A stretch of DNA of 64,000 nt, taken from contig NZ_AP024745.1 in NCBI RefSeq assembly GCF_019704555.1, positions 1,856,001 to 1,920,000 of the forward strand. Reading direction: 5' to 3'. Position 1 is the stretch's first letter; the number at the start of each line of letters is the position of its first letter. The DNA is from Actinoplanes sp. L3-i22. Its GTDB lineage: Bacteria; Actinomycetota; Actinomycetes; Mycobacteriales; Micromonosporaceae. The position numbers and the translations under genes are program-made. The notes below the pieces were generated by a model that had not been told where the DNA came from, did no database searches, and saw only the letters and a program-made list of their open reading frames with translations. Positions 8,707 through 17,955 of this stretch are shown here, in pieces.

Positions 8707-9444
8707 ATGGGAATGATCGCGGGGCGGTGGGTGGGAACTGAAGATTGGCGGCGGGCCCAGCTCGCCGCCAATCTCGAGCACGTGCATGAGCGGATCGCGG
8801 CGGCCTGTCAGGCGGCCGGTCGTCCGGCCGGGTCGGTGACCCTGACCGCGGTGACCAAGACGTACCCGGCGAGCGATGTGCTGCTGCTCGCCGGGCTCGG
8901 CGTCACCGACGTCGGGGAGAACAAGGACCAGGAAGCGTCCGGCAAGGCCGCCGAGGTGTCGGCCGCCGGTGTGCGCCTGCGCTGGCACTTCGTCGGCCAG
9001 GTGCAGCGCAACAAGGCAAAATCCATTTCGGCGTACGCCGATGTGGTCGAGTCCGTGGACTCGCTCCGCCTGGTCGCGGCGCTGGACCGGGCCGCCGCCG
9101 CGGTGCGCGGCGAGCCGCTCGAGGTGCTGATCCAGGTGAGTCTGGACGGTGATCCGGCCCGTGGGGGCGTGGCCGGTGACGATCTCTGGCGGGTATCCGA
9201 CGCGGTGGCCTCTTCGGACGGTCTGCGGCTGGGCGGCCTGATGGCCGTCGCCCCGCTCGGCCAGGAACCCGGGCAGGCCTTCGCGCGACTGGCCGAATTG
9301 GCTGGTCAGCTCGTCGCGACGCATCCCGGCGCGACGACCGTCTCGGCGGGCATGAGCGGGGACCTGGAAGAGGCCGTCCGGCACGGGGCGACACACGTAC
9401 GGATCGGTACATCTTTACTCGGGATGCGAAACTCGCTGCGGTAG
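8707..9444 (+). CDS. YggS/PLPBP family PLP-binding protein
   Basis: 245 aa single-domain PLP protein of the YggS/YlmE family, involved in vitamin B6 homeostasis and without a known catalytic reaction. The PLP lysine is in [39 protein letters not shown] and the C-terminal phosphate-binding [12 protein letters not shown] ... [11 protein letters not shown] are typical. Start may be ATG 8707 or GTG 8731. It follows ftsZ by 15 bp; the pgeF/yfiH-type gene often found between ftsZ and yggS in actinomycetes is absent here. Confidence 0.92.
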   Translation: MGMIAGRWVGTEDWRRAQLAANLEHVHERIAAACQAAGRPAGSVTLTAVTKTYPASDVLLLAGLGVTDVGENKDQEASGKAAEVSAAGVRLRWHFVGQVQRNKAKSISAYADVVESVDSLRLVAALDRAAAAVRGEPLEVLIQVSLDGDPARGGVAGDDLWRVSDAVASSDGLRLGGLMAVAPLGQEPGQAFARLAELAGQLVATHPGATTVSAGMSGDLEEAVRHGATHVRIGTSLLGMRNSLR

Positions 9445-9634
9445 CCTTGCGGCGGGCAGCAAACTACACAGGTGTTGTTTTACGCGACGCGTCCTCACGG
9501 GGCGGCGGTGGCGTCCGACGACGCAGCGTCGCAGCGGGTCACGGGTCCGAATCGGACTCGATGTCCGGCTCGCCAGGGGGGACGCGGCACGCCAAGAGGG
9601 GGCGCGGGCCGCAAGAGCGGACGGAGGTGGGGGC

Positions 9635-10384
9635 ATGAGTACTTTCCGTAAGGCGGCCGTCTGGCTGGGACTCGCCGAGGAGGAGGACGACCGCGACTAC
9701 GAGGAGCGTGGGTACGCGGAGCGGTCCTCCTACCGGTCGTCGTCCCGGGGCGGCCGCGACCACGATCGTGACCACCGCTACTCCGCGAGCGACCGGTACG
9801 CCGACGGCGGCTTCGAGGACGACGAGGTCGAGGAGGAGCGCCCGGTGCCGCGGTCGCGCCCCGAGCGGGACCGGTCCGAGCGGTCCGGCCGGCTCAGTGA
9901 GCGCGCCTCCTCGGTCCGCGCCGAGCTGGACCGGGACGAGGACGACCGGATCGAGCGGGGCAGCAGTGTCCGCTCTATCACCCGCCCCTCGGTGGCGCCC
10001 GAGCAGTCCTCGGCGATGACCTACTCCACCCGGGAGAACCTGGCACTCGCCCCGCAGCCGGTGCACCAGCCGCAGGTGCAGCACCGGCCGATCGAGGACG
10101 AGCAGCGGTATCAGATCACCACGCTGCACCCCACGACGTACCGCGAGGCGCGGACGATCGGCGAGCACTTCCGGGACGGCGTGCCGGTCATCATCAACCT
10201 CACCGAGATGGATGAGTCCGATGCTCGCCGACTGGTCGACTTCGCCGCCGGGCTGGCGTTCGGCCTGCGGGGTACGATCGAGCGCGTGACCAACCGGGTT
10301 TTCCTGCTCTCACCGGCAAATGTCCAGGTCACCGCGGAGGACAAGGCCAAGATCGCTGAGGGCGGCTTCTTCACCCAGAGTTGA
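9635..10384 (+). CDS. sepF: SepF, FtsZ membrane tether
   Basis: 249 aa. A short amphipathic N-terminus ([13 protein letters not shown]) for membrane binding is followed by about 140 highly charged, Arg/Asp/Glu/Ser-rich residues likely to be disordered, and a SepF core from about residue 160 ([33 protein letters not shown] ... [15 protein letters not shown]). SepF binds the FtsZ C-terminal peptide and anchors the ring. ATG 9635 has GGAGGTGGGGG before it. The 190-bp upstream gap contains the small palindrome GTCCGA-A-TCGGAC at 9545-9557 and no gene. Confidence 0.95.
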   Translation: MSTFRKAAVWLGLAEEEDDRDYEERGYAERSSYRSSSRGGRDHDRDHRYSASDRYADGGFEDDEVEEERPVPRSRPERDRSERSGRLSERASSVRAELDRDEDDRIERGSSVRSITRPSVAPEQSSAMTYSTRENLALAPQPVHQPQVQHRPIEDEQRYQITTLHPTTYREARTIGEHFRDGVPVIINLTEMDESDARRLVDFAAGLAFGLRGTIERVTNRVFLLSPANVQVTAEDKAKIAEGGFFTQS

Positions 10385-10407
10385 CCCGAACGAGGGATCC
10401 GCCTGAC

Positions 10408-10713
10408 GTGCTGTCGATCGTGTTCCAGATCCTCTATCTGTTGGTGTACTTCTTCTTCCTGCTGCTGCTGGGCAGGTTCGTGTTGGGAGCGGTGCTGCAG
10501 TACGGGCGTCGCTGGCAGCCCGGGCGGGGAGCCTCGGCCACACTCGAATTGGTGTGGAGCGTCACGGATCCACCTCTCAAGGCGTTGAGGCGTGTGATCC
10601 CACCGCTGCGCATTGGTAACGTGAGTTTGGACCTGGCTTCCATCGTGCTGCTGGTTATCCTGTTCGTGCTCATGCAGTTAGTGCTGGGTAATCTCATCTT
10701 GAGCTACAGCTAG
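10408..10713 (+). CDS. YggT/YlmG family membrane protein
   Basis: 101 aa with two long hydrophobic segments (residues about 4-30 and 70-98) separated by the basic loop [25 protein letters not shown], the conserved YggT core. YlmG-type proteins lie next to sepF and divIVA in Gram-positives and have been linked to division and envelope integrity. GTG 10408 has GAGGG about 11 nt upstream; the open frame also extends to a TTG at 10381 overlapping the sepF stop, which would add nine residues. Confidence 0.9.
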   Translation: MLSIVFQILYLLVYFFFLLLLGRFVLGAVLQYGRRWQPGRGASATLELVWSVTDPPLKALRRVIPPLRIGNVSLDLASIVLLVILFVLMQLVLGNLILSYS

Positions 10714-10756
10714 ACAGCAGCCCCAACCGCGGCCGCGACTGACCCGAGGAGTTTCG

Positions 10757-11572
10757 ATGCCGCTGACCCCGGCCGACGTGCATAACGTCGCCTTCAAGAA
10801 GCCCCCGATCGGCAAGCGGGGGTACGACGAGGAGGAGGTCGACGCCTTCCTGGATGAGGTCGAGCGCGAACTCGCCCGTCTGATCGAAGAGAACAACGAG
10901 CTGCGCGCCCAGGTGGAGCGCGGCGGTCGGGGTGGCGCGCCAGCCGGTCCGAGTGCCGACCCCCGCCTCGCGGCCGAGCTCAACGACCTGAAGGGCCAGC
11001 TTGACCGCGTCCAGCGGGACAAGTCCGCGGCCGAGCAGGCCGCCCGGCAGATGCAGGCCGAGCTGGAGCAGGTGCGCGCGCAGGGCCCCGGCCCGGGCGC
11101 CGGCGGCCCGACCGGCGCCGACGGTGAGCAGCAGGCTCTCCGGGTGCTGATGATGGCCCAGCGCACCGCCGACGACCACGTGTCCGACGCCCGCCGCGAG
11201 GCCGACAAGCTGCTCTCCGACGCCCGTTCCAAGGCGGAGGAGGTCACCCGGGAGGCCCGGGCCAAGGCCGACGCCCTCGAGCGCGACGCGCGTCAGCGGC
11301 ACCAGGAGGCCATGGGCGGCCTGGACGCCAAGCGGACCGCGCTGCAGAAGCACATCGAGGAGCTGAAGCAGTTCGAGCGGGAGTACCGCACGCGGCTGAA
11401 GGCCTACCTGGAGAGCCAGCTGCGCGACCTCGACGGCCGTGGCCAGGGTCTGGAGGCCGAGATGGCGCGGGCGGACGCGAGCCGTGCGGTCGGTGGCTCC
11501 GGCGGTCTCGCCGCGGCCGGCCTGGCCGGTTCCTACGGTGGCCGTACCAACGCCATCGAATCGGGTCGCTGA
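10757..11572 (+). CDS. wag31: DivIVA/Wag31 polar growth protein
   Basis: 271 aa coiled-coil protein that marks curved membrane and cell poles and, in actinomycetes, directs tip growth. The N-terminal lipid-binding domain [19 protein letters not shown] ... [15 protein letters not shown] is classic. Two coiled-coil stretches (about 30-55 and 80-110, then 130-235) are split by a Gly/Pro-rich linker [13 protein letters not shown]. The C-terminus ends in a Gly/Ala-rich tail. ATG 10757 follows GAGGAG. It closes the conserved division block. Confidence 0.97.
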   Translation: MPLTPADVHNVAFKKPPIGKRGYDEEEVDAFLDEVERELARLIEENNELRAQVERGGRGGAPAGPSADPRLAAELNDLKGQLDRVQRDKSAAEQAARQMQAELEQVRAQGPGPGAGGPTGADGEQQALRVLMMAQRTADDHVSDARREADKLLSDARSKAEEVTREARAKADALERDARQRHQEAMGGLDAKRTALQKHIEELKQFEREYRTRLKAYLESQLRDLDGRGQGLEAEMARADASRAVGGSGGLAAAGLAGSYGGRTNAIESGR

Positions 11573-11603
11573 CCACAGCCCCGCACCTCGACGAGGATGA
11601 GCC

Positions 11604-12605
11604 ATGATTCCTGCTAGTCTCCCGCTCATCCTCGTCGCGGTGGTATGCATCGCGATCGGCCTGGTCCGCGGGTCGAGCAGTCTTCTCATCGTGTCGATCG
11701 TGGCCAGTCTGCTGGCCGCGGTCGCCCTCGTCATCGGCGGCCGGCAGAACGCGGCTCGCCAGGCGGCGGCCCCCGAGCCGGCCGACATGCCGGACCCGGC
11801 GGATGACTTCCCGCCGCCCCCCGGTCCCGCTCCGCGCCGCACCGCGGGGGCGCCCGACGCCCACGATTCTGCCCCGGCCGGCGCCGCGTCCGCAGCCGAT
11901 TCCGGGTACCCCGGCGACTCCACCACCGCGACGGGACGGACCGACCCGATCGGCTCTCCCGCCGCTGATCACGTATACGTGGATCGGCCGTCGGCAGATC
12001 AAGGACCAGACCAGGATCTTCCCCGTACGGGGGAACGCGCGCCTGACGCGGGAACACATCTGCCGGACGAAAGCGTCGTATCGCCCGGCTCCCGGGCGGA
12101 CTATCAGGCCGCCTCGTCGACGATCGGCGCGGCCCGCGGCGGCGCGGACGACGACCAGGCGTGGCGCCGGCCGACCGCCGAGCCGGGGGACGAGCAGGCC
12201 TGGGCCCGCCCGGTCCCGGAGCCGGCCGCCGAGCCGTTCGAGCCCGCCGCCGGCCACCCCGGGCCGTCCGCCGGTCCGGTCCTCCCCGGGCCGGGCTCGG
12301 GGGCCGACGCCGAGGGCGCGGATCCGGCGCTCGTGGACGAGTTCGCCGAGCCGGACGACGACGATCCGGACGACGAGCCGCTGCCGCAGTCGGTCCGGCC
12401 GACCGACGCGTTCCAGGTGGCCCGGCTCGACGTCGAGGTGCTGGTGGTGGACGGGCGGCCGAGGTACCACATGGCCGACTGCCCGCACCTGGTCGGCCGT
12501 CTGACCGAGCCGCTGCCCGCGGCCGAGGCGGTCGAGCTGGGCTTCAGCCCGTGCGGCCTGTGCCGCCCGGTCGACCGGCTGCTCGGCGCGAACGTCCGCC
12601 GCTGA
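11604..12605 (+). CDS. Membrane-anchored protein with disordered linker and C-terminal His/Cys motif
   Basis: 333 aa, function unknown. Two hydrophobic helices (residues about 3-22 and 27-45, LPLILVAVVCIAIGLV and LLIVSIVASLLAAVALVIGG) are followed by about 210 residues rich in Pro, Ala, Asp and Glu, probably disordered and cytoplasmic. The last 65 residues are compact: VDGRPRYHMADCPHLVGRL ... FSPCGLCRPVDRLL, with H, C, H, CxxC spacing that could bind a metal. Genes of this kind are common just after divIVA in actinomycetes, hinting at a polar or division role. ATG 11604 lies 31 bp after wag31. Confidence 0.8.
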   Translation: MIPASLPLILVAVVCIAIGLVRGSSSLLIVSIVASLLAAVALVIGGRQNAARQAAAPEPADMPDPADDFPPPPGPAPRRTAGAPDAHDSAPAGAASAADSGYPGDSTTATGRTDPIGSPAADHVYVDRPSADQGPDQDLPRTGERAPDAGTHLPDESVVSPGSRADYQAASSTIGAARGGADDDQAWRRPTAEPGDEQAWARPVPEPAAEPFEPAAGHPGPSAGPVLPGPGSGADAEGADPALVDEFAEPDDDDPDDEPLPQSVRPTDAFQVARLDVEVLVVDGRPRYHMADCPHLVGRLTEPLPAAEAVELGFSPCGLCRPVDRLLGANVRR

Positions 12606-12650
12606 CGCACCGCGGCCGGCTCGGGCCGGGTGCTGGAAAGGACTACGGGC

Positions 12651-12956
12651 ATGGCGGCGCGGGGAGTGCCGGCCGGGGTTTCGGTGGCGGTCCGGGTCCG
12701 GCCCGGGGCGGGGCGGAACCGGGTCGGTGGGACGTATGCCGGGCCGCACGGTCCGGCGCTGATCGTCGCGGTGGGGGCGCCCGCGGTGGACGGCCGGGCG
12801 ACCGAGGCGGTGCGGCGGGCGCTGGCGGACGCGCTCGGGGTCCGGGCCGCCGACGTGGCGCTGCGGATCGGCGCCACCAGCCGGGACAAGGTCTTCACCG
12901 TCGACGCCCCGGCCGCGGAGCTGGAGCCCCGTCTGGCGCGGCTGCTCGCCGCCTGA
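12651..12956 (+). CDS. DUF167 (YggU) family protein
   Basis: 101 aa small alpha/beta protein. VAVRVRPGAGRNRVGGTYAG, VAVGAPAVDGRATEAVRRALADALGV and GATSRDKVF match the DUF167 pattern (V.P.A..N...G, aPpvdGkAN, G..SR.K). Molecular function is unknown; it often sits by yggS/yggT. ATG 12651 has GGAAAGG about 10 nt upstream; the frame is also open from a GTG at 12630. The 278 bp that follow contain no gene I can support. Confidence 0.85.
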   Translation: MAARGVPAGVSVAVRVRPGAGRNRVGGTYAGPHGPALIVAVGAPAVDGRATEAVRRALADALGVRAADVALRIGATSRDKVFTVDAPAAELEPRLARLLAA

Positions 12957-13234
12957 GCCGCCGGTCGATGCCGGGCCGAGGGGCCGCCGCGGGGGCCGGG
13001 TCCGGCTGACAGCAGGTGATGGCGAAGTGGCCCAGAGTGTATCGTCGTGTATCCGGCGGGCCGGTGGCGTGTTCGTGCCGGTTTGTCGTGGGATGCGGGG
13101 CCGGGGTGGGCGCGGGCAGGACCGCCCGGCGCGCCGCGAGGAATGCAGGGAGCCGGCGGGACTGCCGTGGAGGGCACCGTCGCCGGTTCGAGGAACCGCT
13201 GATCGCCGCGCCGGGCGCGGCCGAGGGAGCGACG

Positions 13235-13660
13235 ATGGCCAAGGCAACCGACATCCGGTCCGCGCAGAGTGGTGCGAACGGCGGCGCGGGACGCACCCGC
13301 TCCGCGGCGGAGACCGAGGAGATCCGGGTAGCTCTGGTGACGCGGCTGGGCGAGCTGCAGGCCGAGTACGATCAGGCGCTCAGTGAGATCACCGCGCTGT
13401 CGCGCGAGCGGCTCGCCGACTCGGCCGGGGACGACCAGGCCGACACCGGCACCAAGACGTTCGAGCGGGAGCAGGAGATCACCCTGGCGAACAACCTGCT
13501 CGAGCGGATCACACAGGTGGAACGCGCCATCGAGCGTCTCGGGCAGGGCAACTACGGTTGGTGCGAGAAGTGCGGTAACCAGATTCCGGTGGAACGACTG
13601 GCCGCCTTCCCGTCCGCGACTCTCTGTGTCTCGTGCAAGCAGTTGGAGGAAAGACGCTGA
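13235..13660 (+). CDS. DksA/TraR-type zinc-finger protein
   Basis: 141 aa. A basic N-terminal tail precedes an antiparallel coiled coil (residues about 28-100, LVTRLGELQAEYDQALSEI ... LLERITQVERAIERLG) and a four-Cys finger CEKCGNQIP ... LCVSCKQLEE. This is the DksA fold; actinobacterial members are thought to bind RNA polymerase. The coiled-coil tip carries DDQADTGTKTFEREQE. ATG 13235 has GAGGGAG upstream; extension back to 13016 has basic non-conserved sequence. Its TGA overlaps the proposed CTG start of lspA. Confidence 0.88.
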   Translation: MAKATDIRSAQSGANGGAGRTRSAAETEEIRVALVTRLGELQAEYDQALSEITALSRERLADSAGDDQADTGTKTFEREQEITLANNLLERITQVERAIERLGQGNYGWCEKCGNQIPVERLAAFPSATLCVSCKQLEERR

Positions 13661-14238
13661 ACGCCGAAAAGGCCCCCCGGTTCGCCCCGCGCGCCGTGGC
13701 CGTGCTGGGCGCGACCGCGCTCATCGCGCTGGCGATCGACCAGTGGGTGAAGCACCTCTCCACCGAGAATCTCGACCCGAACGAACCGGTCAAGATCTTC
13801 GGTGGCCTGATCTATCTCTCCCTGCTGCGCAACAGCGGGGCGGCGTTCAGCTTCGGCAGTGCGTACACCTGGATCTTCCCGCTGATCACGCTGGTGGTGA
13901 TCGGCTGGATCGGCTGGATGGCGACGAAGCTGCGGTCGGCGCCGTGGGCGCTCGCGCTCGGGCTGGTGCTCGGCGGCGCGCTGGGCAATCTGACCGATCG
14001 GCTGTTCCGCGCGCCCGGCCCGTTCCAGGGGCACGTGGTCGACATGATCAGCGTGTTCGCGCCGTACGGCGAAAGGTTCGCGGTCTTCAACATCGCGGAC
14101 AGCTGCCTCACCGTCGGGGTCTGCCTCGCGGTGCTGCTCGAGCTGACCGGGCGGCAGCGTGACGGCAGCCGCCTGAAGGGCAAGAGCGAAGCGAAGGCGG
14201 AATCGGACACTTCAACCGGAACGGAGGAGACGGCATGA
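13657..14238 (+). CDS. lspA: LspA, prolipoprotein signal peptidase (apparent CTG start)
   Basis: 193 aa aspartic protease of the membrane that removes signal peptides from lipoproteins after Lgt has acted. Four hydrophobic helices are visible; catalytic Asp motifs are GNLTDRLF and [12 protein letters not shown], and [11 protein letters not shown] is conserved. GGAGG (13645-13649) stands exactly 7 nt before CTG 13657, which overlaps the upstream TGA as CTGA. The only conventional in-frame start nearby is GTG 13633, inside the upstream gene and before the ribosome site. The C-terminus has a charged 35-residue tail. lgt lies at 55.2 kb in this window. Confidence 0.93.
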   Translation: MNAEKAPRFAPRAVAVLGATALIALAIDQWVKHLSTENLDPNEPVKIFGGLIYLSLLRNSGAAFSFGSAYTWIFPLITLVVIGWIGWMATKLRSAPWALALGLVLGGALGNLTDRLFRAPGPFQGHVVDMISVFAPYGERFAVFNIADSCLTVGVCLAVLLELTGRQRDGSRLKGKSEAKAESDTSTGTEETA

Positions 14239-15164
14239 GCGGCTCACGTTCCCTTCCGGTTCCGGATGGTCTTGACGGCATGCGGCTGGACCAGGCGGTC
14301 TCCCGGCTCTTCGGGCTCTCCCGGACGGCCGCGGCCTCGCTGGTCGAGGCCGGCGACGCGCTGGTCGACGGCATTCCCCGGCCGAAATCGGACAAGGTCG
14401 CCGCGGGCTCCTGGCTCGAGGTGACCCTGCCGCCGCCGATCACCGCGCCGGTGATGGTCGCCGCGCCGGTGCACGGGCTGACCGTGATCTACAGCGACGA
14501 CGACATCGTGGTGGTGGACAAGCCGGTCGGCGTGGCCGCCCACCCGAGCCCGGGCTGGACCGGACCGACCGTGGTCAGCGGCCTGGCCGCGATGGGGCAG
14601 AACGTGGCCACCAGCGGCGCCGCCGAGCGCCAGGGCATCGTGCACCGGCTGGACGTCGGCACCACCGGGCTGATGGTGGTCGCCAAGTCCGAGGTGGCCT
14701 ACAGCGTGCTGAAGCGGGCGTTCAAGGAGCGCGAGGTGGAGAAGCGCTACCACGCCGTGGTGCAGGGCCACCTCGATCCGCTGCGGGGCACGATCGACGC
14801 CCCGATCGACCGGCACCCGACGGCCGACTACAAGTTCGCGGTGATGTCCGACGGCAAGCCGAGCGTCACCCACTACGACACGCTGGAGGCGTTCCGCTCC
14901 GCCAGCCTGGTCGACGTACGGCTGGAGACCGGGCGCACCCATCAGATCCGGGTGCACTTCTCGGCGATGCGGCACCCGTGCGCCGGCGATCTCACGTACG
15001 GTGCGGATCCGACCCTGGCGGCCCGGCTGAAGCTGGACCGGCAGTGGCTGCACGCCAAGGAGCTGGCGTTCCTGCACCCTCGTACGCATGATGAGGTCCG
15101 GTTCGTCAGCGAGTACCCGGCTGACCTGAAGTACGCCCTCGACGTCCTGCAGGACGTCGGCTGA
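14235..15164 (+). CDS. RluD-type 23S rRNA pseudouridine synthase
   Basis: 309 aa. An N-terminal S4 RNA-binding domain ([32 protein letters not shown]) leads into an RsuA/RluA catalytic domain with [18 protein letters not shown], holding the catalytic Asp, then [26 protein letters not shown]. It should isomerise uridines in 23S rRNA; the exact sites are not visible. ATG 14235 overlaps the lspA stop as ATGA, a common lspA-rluD arrangement. Confidence 0.93.
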   Translation: MSGSRSLPVPDGLDGMRLDQAVSRLFGLSRTAAASLVEAGDALVDGIPRPKSDKVAAGSWLEVTLPPPITAPVMVAAPVHGLTVIYSDDDIVVVDKPVGVAAHPSPGWTGPTVVSGLAAMGQNVATSGAAERQGIVHRLDVGTTGLMVVAKSEVAYSVLKRAFKEREVEKRYHAVVQGHLDPLRGTIDAPIDRHPTADYKFAVMSDGKPSVTHYDTLEAFRSASLVDVRLETGRTHQIRVHFSAMRHPCAGDLTYGADPTLAARLKLDRQWLHAKELAFLHPRTHDEVRFVSEYPADLKYALDVLQDVG

Positions 15165-15187
15165 CCTGCTGATTCGGGAGACACACG

Positions 15188-16198
15188 GTGGGACCCGCGC
15201 CTCGACTGCGAGCGGTCCTCGTCAGGTTCGGGGGCGGCTCGCTCCGGTTGCAGCTGATGACCGGAGCGGCACTGGCCGCTACCGCCACGCTGGTCCTCGC
15301 CGTGGCCTGGGCCGGGGGCCCGGGCGGCCGGGGTGACGACGACCCGGGCGACGTGGTGCGGGTCGGCGTGGTCGAGGGCCAGACCGTCGGTGGCTACCTG
15401 AACTCGGCCCGGCGCGAGCTGAGCATGCTGACCGACCCGTCCGGCCCGGCCGCCGGGGACACCTGGGCGCTGGTCAGCCTGCGCGACTACACCGCGCCGG
15501 GGCAGCTGGCGGCGCTGCTGGCGGACGCGGCGGTGGCCCAGGTCTACGCCCGGGTGCCGCTGCCGGACGCGCGGACCCAGGTGTCGCTGATCCCGGTCTA
15601 CACGATGCCCGCCGACGTGACCACCGGGATGCTCGACGCGGCGCTGGTCCGCGATCAGGAGCAGGCCGACTACTCGCGGCTGGAACGCTCGCTGCCCGGC
15701 GAGGGACAGCGCGAGCAGCGGCTGCGGCAGACCTACGCGACGGCTGCCCGGACGGCGGCGCGCGAGGCCGCGGCGTACCGGGAAGGGTGTTCCTGTGTGT
15801 TCGCGGCGGTGATCCGCGCCGCTCCGGCGACCCTGGACGGCATCGCGTCCCGCCCCGGGGTCCGCGCCGTCGATCCGGCCCCCGAGGTGCGCAGCCTGGA
15901 CCGGACCGAGTTCCGCCCGCCGCTGCCGGAGGAGAGCGGCACGGTGTCCGCGGAACCGTCCGCGACGCCTGTGCCAACCGCGCCGCCGGACGTTGCCACG
16001 GCCCCCTCGGCCCGATTACCGTCGTCGATCGGGATCATTGTGACTTCTGCCTCACCCAGTGCCGGGGAACCTGCCTCGGCGCCTGCCGCCGGCTCGTCGG
16101 CGGAGCCGGTTGACGTACCCTCGGAGGCGGAGATGAGCACAGCTCACGCCAGTTCCGGCGCGCCTTCGCAAAGTTCCGGCGCTGAACCGGAGCGGTAG
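15188..16198 (+). CDS. Single-pass membrane protein of unknown function
   Basis: 336 aa. One hydrophobic helix at about residues 19-43 (LQLMTGAALAATATLVLAVAW) follows a basic N-terminus, so the rest is probably outside the membrane. Residues 55-240 look folded: VVRVGVVEGQTVGGYLNSARRELSML, several LLADAAVAQVYARVPLP-like stretches, and a Cys pair CSCVFAAVI. The last ~90 residues are Ser/Ala/Pro-rich and disordered. No family recognised. GTG 15188 is 24 bp after the rluD-type gene, and the gene probably belongs to the same transcript. Confidence 0.75.
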   Translation: MGPAPRLRAVLVRFGGGSLRLQLMTGAALAATATLVLAVAWAGGPGGRGDDDPGDVVRVGVVEGQTVGGYLNSARRELSMLTDPSGPAAGDTWALVSLRDYTAPGQLAALLADAAVAQVYARVPLPDARTQVSLIPVYTMPADVTTGMLDAALVRDQEQADYSRLERSLPGEGQREQRLRQTYATAARTAAREAAAYREGCSCVFAAVIRAAPATLDGIASRPGVRAVDPAPEVRSLDRTEFRPPLPEESGTVSAEPSATPVPTAPPDVATAPSARLPSSIGIIVTSASPSAGEPASAPAAGSSAEPVDVPSEAEMSTAHASSGAPSQSSGAEPER

Positions 16199-16304
16199 TT
16201 TTTCCGTCTGAAGAAACGTTCGGGTGGATGCACGTGCACGACCGGCGTGCCGCCATGTGATCAAGAACGACAGGGGGATGGGCACTCGGTCGGTGGCCCG
16301 AATA

Positions 16305-16337
16305 GGGTCTCGTCCGTAGCCTGTCTTGGCGAGACCC
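16305..16337 (+). promoter_or_regulatory. Inverted repeat and -10-like box before the ParA-like gene
   Basis: GGGTCTCG (16305-16312) and CGAGACCC (16330-16337) are perfect inverted copies 17 bp apart. TAGGGT at 16303-16308, overlapping the left arm, resembles an actinobacterial -10 element. The structure lies 45 bp before the GTG at 16382 and could be an operator or a 5' leader hairpin. Confidence 0.4.
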
Positions 16338-16381
16338 CCTCGCCGGAGCACGTCGTCGGGTAGGCGCAGAAAGGACACGCC

Positions 16382-17920
16382 GTGGACGGGACCGAGACCG
16401 GCTGGGGCCGGCCTGCGGAACCAGCCCCGCGCTGGCGAGCCCTGCTCGACCGGGCCCGGCATGGTCACCGGGCCGAGGAGCCCGCGGAGGAGCCGAAACC
16501 GGAGCCCGCCGCGGTTCCGCAGCAGTGGGACCAGCAGGCGCAGCCGACCCGTGGATCGGCCCGCCCGGTCAATCCGCTGGACAACCGGGGCTTCGAGGCG
16601 CCGCGCCGCGGCCCGGAGCCCGAGCCGCGCCAGCCGGCCGGCGACCCGGCCCAGCGGGCGATGCCGCAGCGGCCGATCAACCCGCTGGACCCGCGCTGGC
16701 AGGCCCGCCCCGAGCAGCCGCAGCAGACCAGCTTCTTCGACCCCGCGCCGCGCTCGCCGCAGCCGGCGGCGACCCCGCCGGCCGCCCCGCCGCAGCCGCC
16801 GTCGCGGGGCGCCTACCCGCCCGCGCCGGGCTATCCGCCGCCGGTGCCGCAGCCGCAGCCCAACGGGTACCCGCAGCCCAACGGTTACCCCCAGCCGAAC
16901 GGCTACCCCCAGCCCAACGGCTACGCCCAGCCGCCGCAGGCGTACGCGCCGCCCGCGCCCCCGGTCGCCCCGCCGGTCGCGCCGCGGCCGGTGTCCCCGC
17001 CGCCGCCCGCGCCGATGGCCCCGCCGGTCCAGGCCGCCCCGCCCGCCGCGCCCCGGCTGGACCCGGCCTCCTCCGGCGCCCGGATCGAGTGGCGGCAGTC
17101 CCGCGCCGACGACGGGATGGAGCGGGCCGTCGGGGTGATGCGCCGCAAGCTCGGCCAGCCCCGGGTGCTGGCGTTCGCCAATCCCAAGGGCGGCGTGCAC
17201 AAGACCACCGCGACCGTGCTGGCCGCGGCCACCATCGGCAGCGTCCGCGGGCGTGGCGTGCTCGCCTGGGACGACAACGAGCTGCGCGGCACGCTCGGCC
17301 TGCGGGCCGGCAGCGCCCGGCACGCCCGGACGATCAAGCACCTGCTCGCCGACCTGATGCGGATCGAGAACCTGCACGGCGACGCGCTGCTGCAGGAGCT
17401 CGACGCGTACCTGCGGCACGCCTCCGACGGGTCGTACGACGTGCTGGCCGGCGAGGAGAACCCGCGCTTCGCCCAGCGGCTGGACCAGGACACCGTGCGC
17501 CGGGTGATGGACCTGCTGCGGCGGACCCACGACGTGATCTGCGTCGACACCGGCAACAACGTGGAGAGCGTGAACTGGCAGACGGTGATGCGCACCGCCG
17601 ACCAACTGGTGATCACCACGGTGCCCCGGGAGGACGCCGCCTTCACCGCGGACTGGATGCTCGACGTGCTCGAGGAGAGCGGGATGGGCGAGATGGTGGC
17701 CAACGCGGTGACGTTGATCTCCTGTCCGTCGCCGGGCGTGCTGCCGCTCCTGGAGGACTTCAAGAAGCACTTCGCGACCCGGACCCGCGCGGTCGCGGTG
17801 GTGCCGTACGACCCGGCCCTGGAGGTCGGCTCGTCGATCGAGTACGCGGACCTTCAACCGGAGACCCGGCAGGCTTGGCTGCGGGCCGCGTCGGTGATGC
17901 TCGAGCCGTTCGCGGAGTAA
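16382..17920 (+). CDS. ParA/MinD-like ATPase with Pro-rich N-terminus and altered P-loop
   Basis: 512 aa. Residues 1-235 are Pro/Gln/Ala-rich and probably disordered, including four QPNGY(P/A) repeats. From about 255 a MinD/ParA-like ATPase domain begins: FANPKGGVHKTTATVLAAAT, with HKTT where GKTT is usual in the deviant Walker A; then ICVDTGNNVESVNW as the switch/Walker B region and LVITTVPREDAAFTADWMLDVLEESG. Such proteins with long Pro-rich leaders are often tied to protein localisation or type VII secretion in actinobacteria; no partner genes are visible here. GTG 16382 has AAAGGA upstream. Confidence 0.82.
   Translation: MDGTETGWGRPAEPAPRWRALLDRARHGHRAEEPAEEPKPEPAAVPQQWDQQAQPTRGSARPVNPLDNRGFEAPRRGPEPEPRQPAGDPAQRAMPQRPINPLDPRWQARPEQPQQTSFFDPAPRSPQPAATPPAAPPQPPSRGAYPPAPGYPPPVPQPQPNGYPQPNGYPQPNGYPQPNGYAQPPQAYAPPAPPVAPPVAPRPVSPPPPAPMAPPVQAAPPAAPRLDPASSGARIEWRQSRADDGMERAVGVMRRKLGQPRVLAFANPKGGVHKTTATVLAAATIGSVRGRGVLAWDDNELRGTLGLRAGSARHARTIKHLLADLMRIENLHGDALLQELDAYLRHASDGSYDVLAGEENPRFAQRLDQDTVRRVMDLLRRTHDVICVDTGNNVESVNWQTVMRTADQLVITTVPREDAAFTADWMLDVLEESGMGEMVANAVTLISCPSPGVLPLLEDFKKHFATRTRAVAVVPYDPALEVGSSIEYADLQPETRQAWLRAASVMLEPFAE
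16856..16927 (+). repeat. Four 18-bp coding repeats (QPNGYP)
   Basis: Four consecutive 18-bp units encode QPNGYP, QPNGYP, QPNGYP and QPNGYA in the Pro-rich region of the ParA-like protein. Third-position differences between units show the peptide repeat is kept while the DNA has drifted. Confidence 0.85.
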
Positions 17921-17955
17921 GCTGAGCGACCTCGCCAATAGAAGAGGGGGCCCGG

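Noticed and set aside
11970..11981. 12-bp palindrome CACGTATACGTG
   Set aside because: It lies inside the coding region of the membrane protein at 11604; likely chance or a protein-coding constraint.
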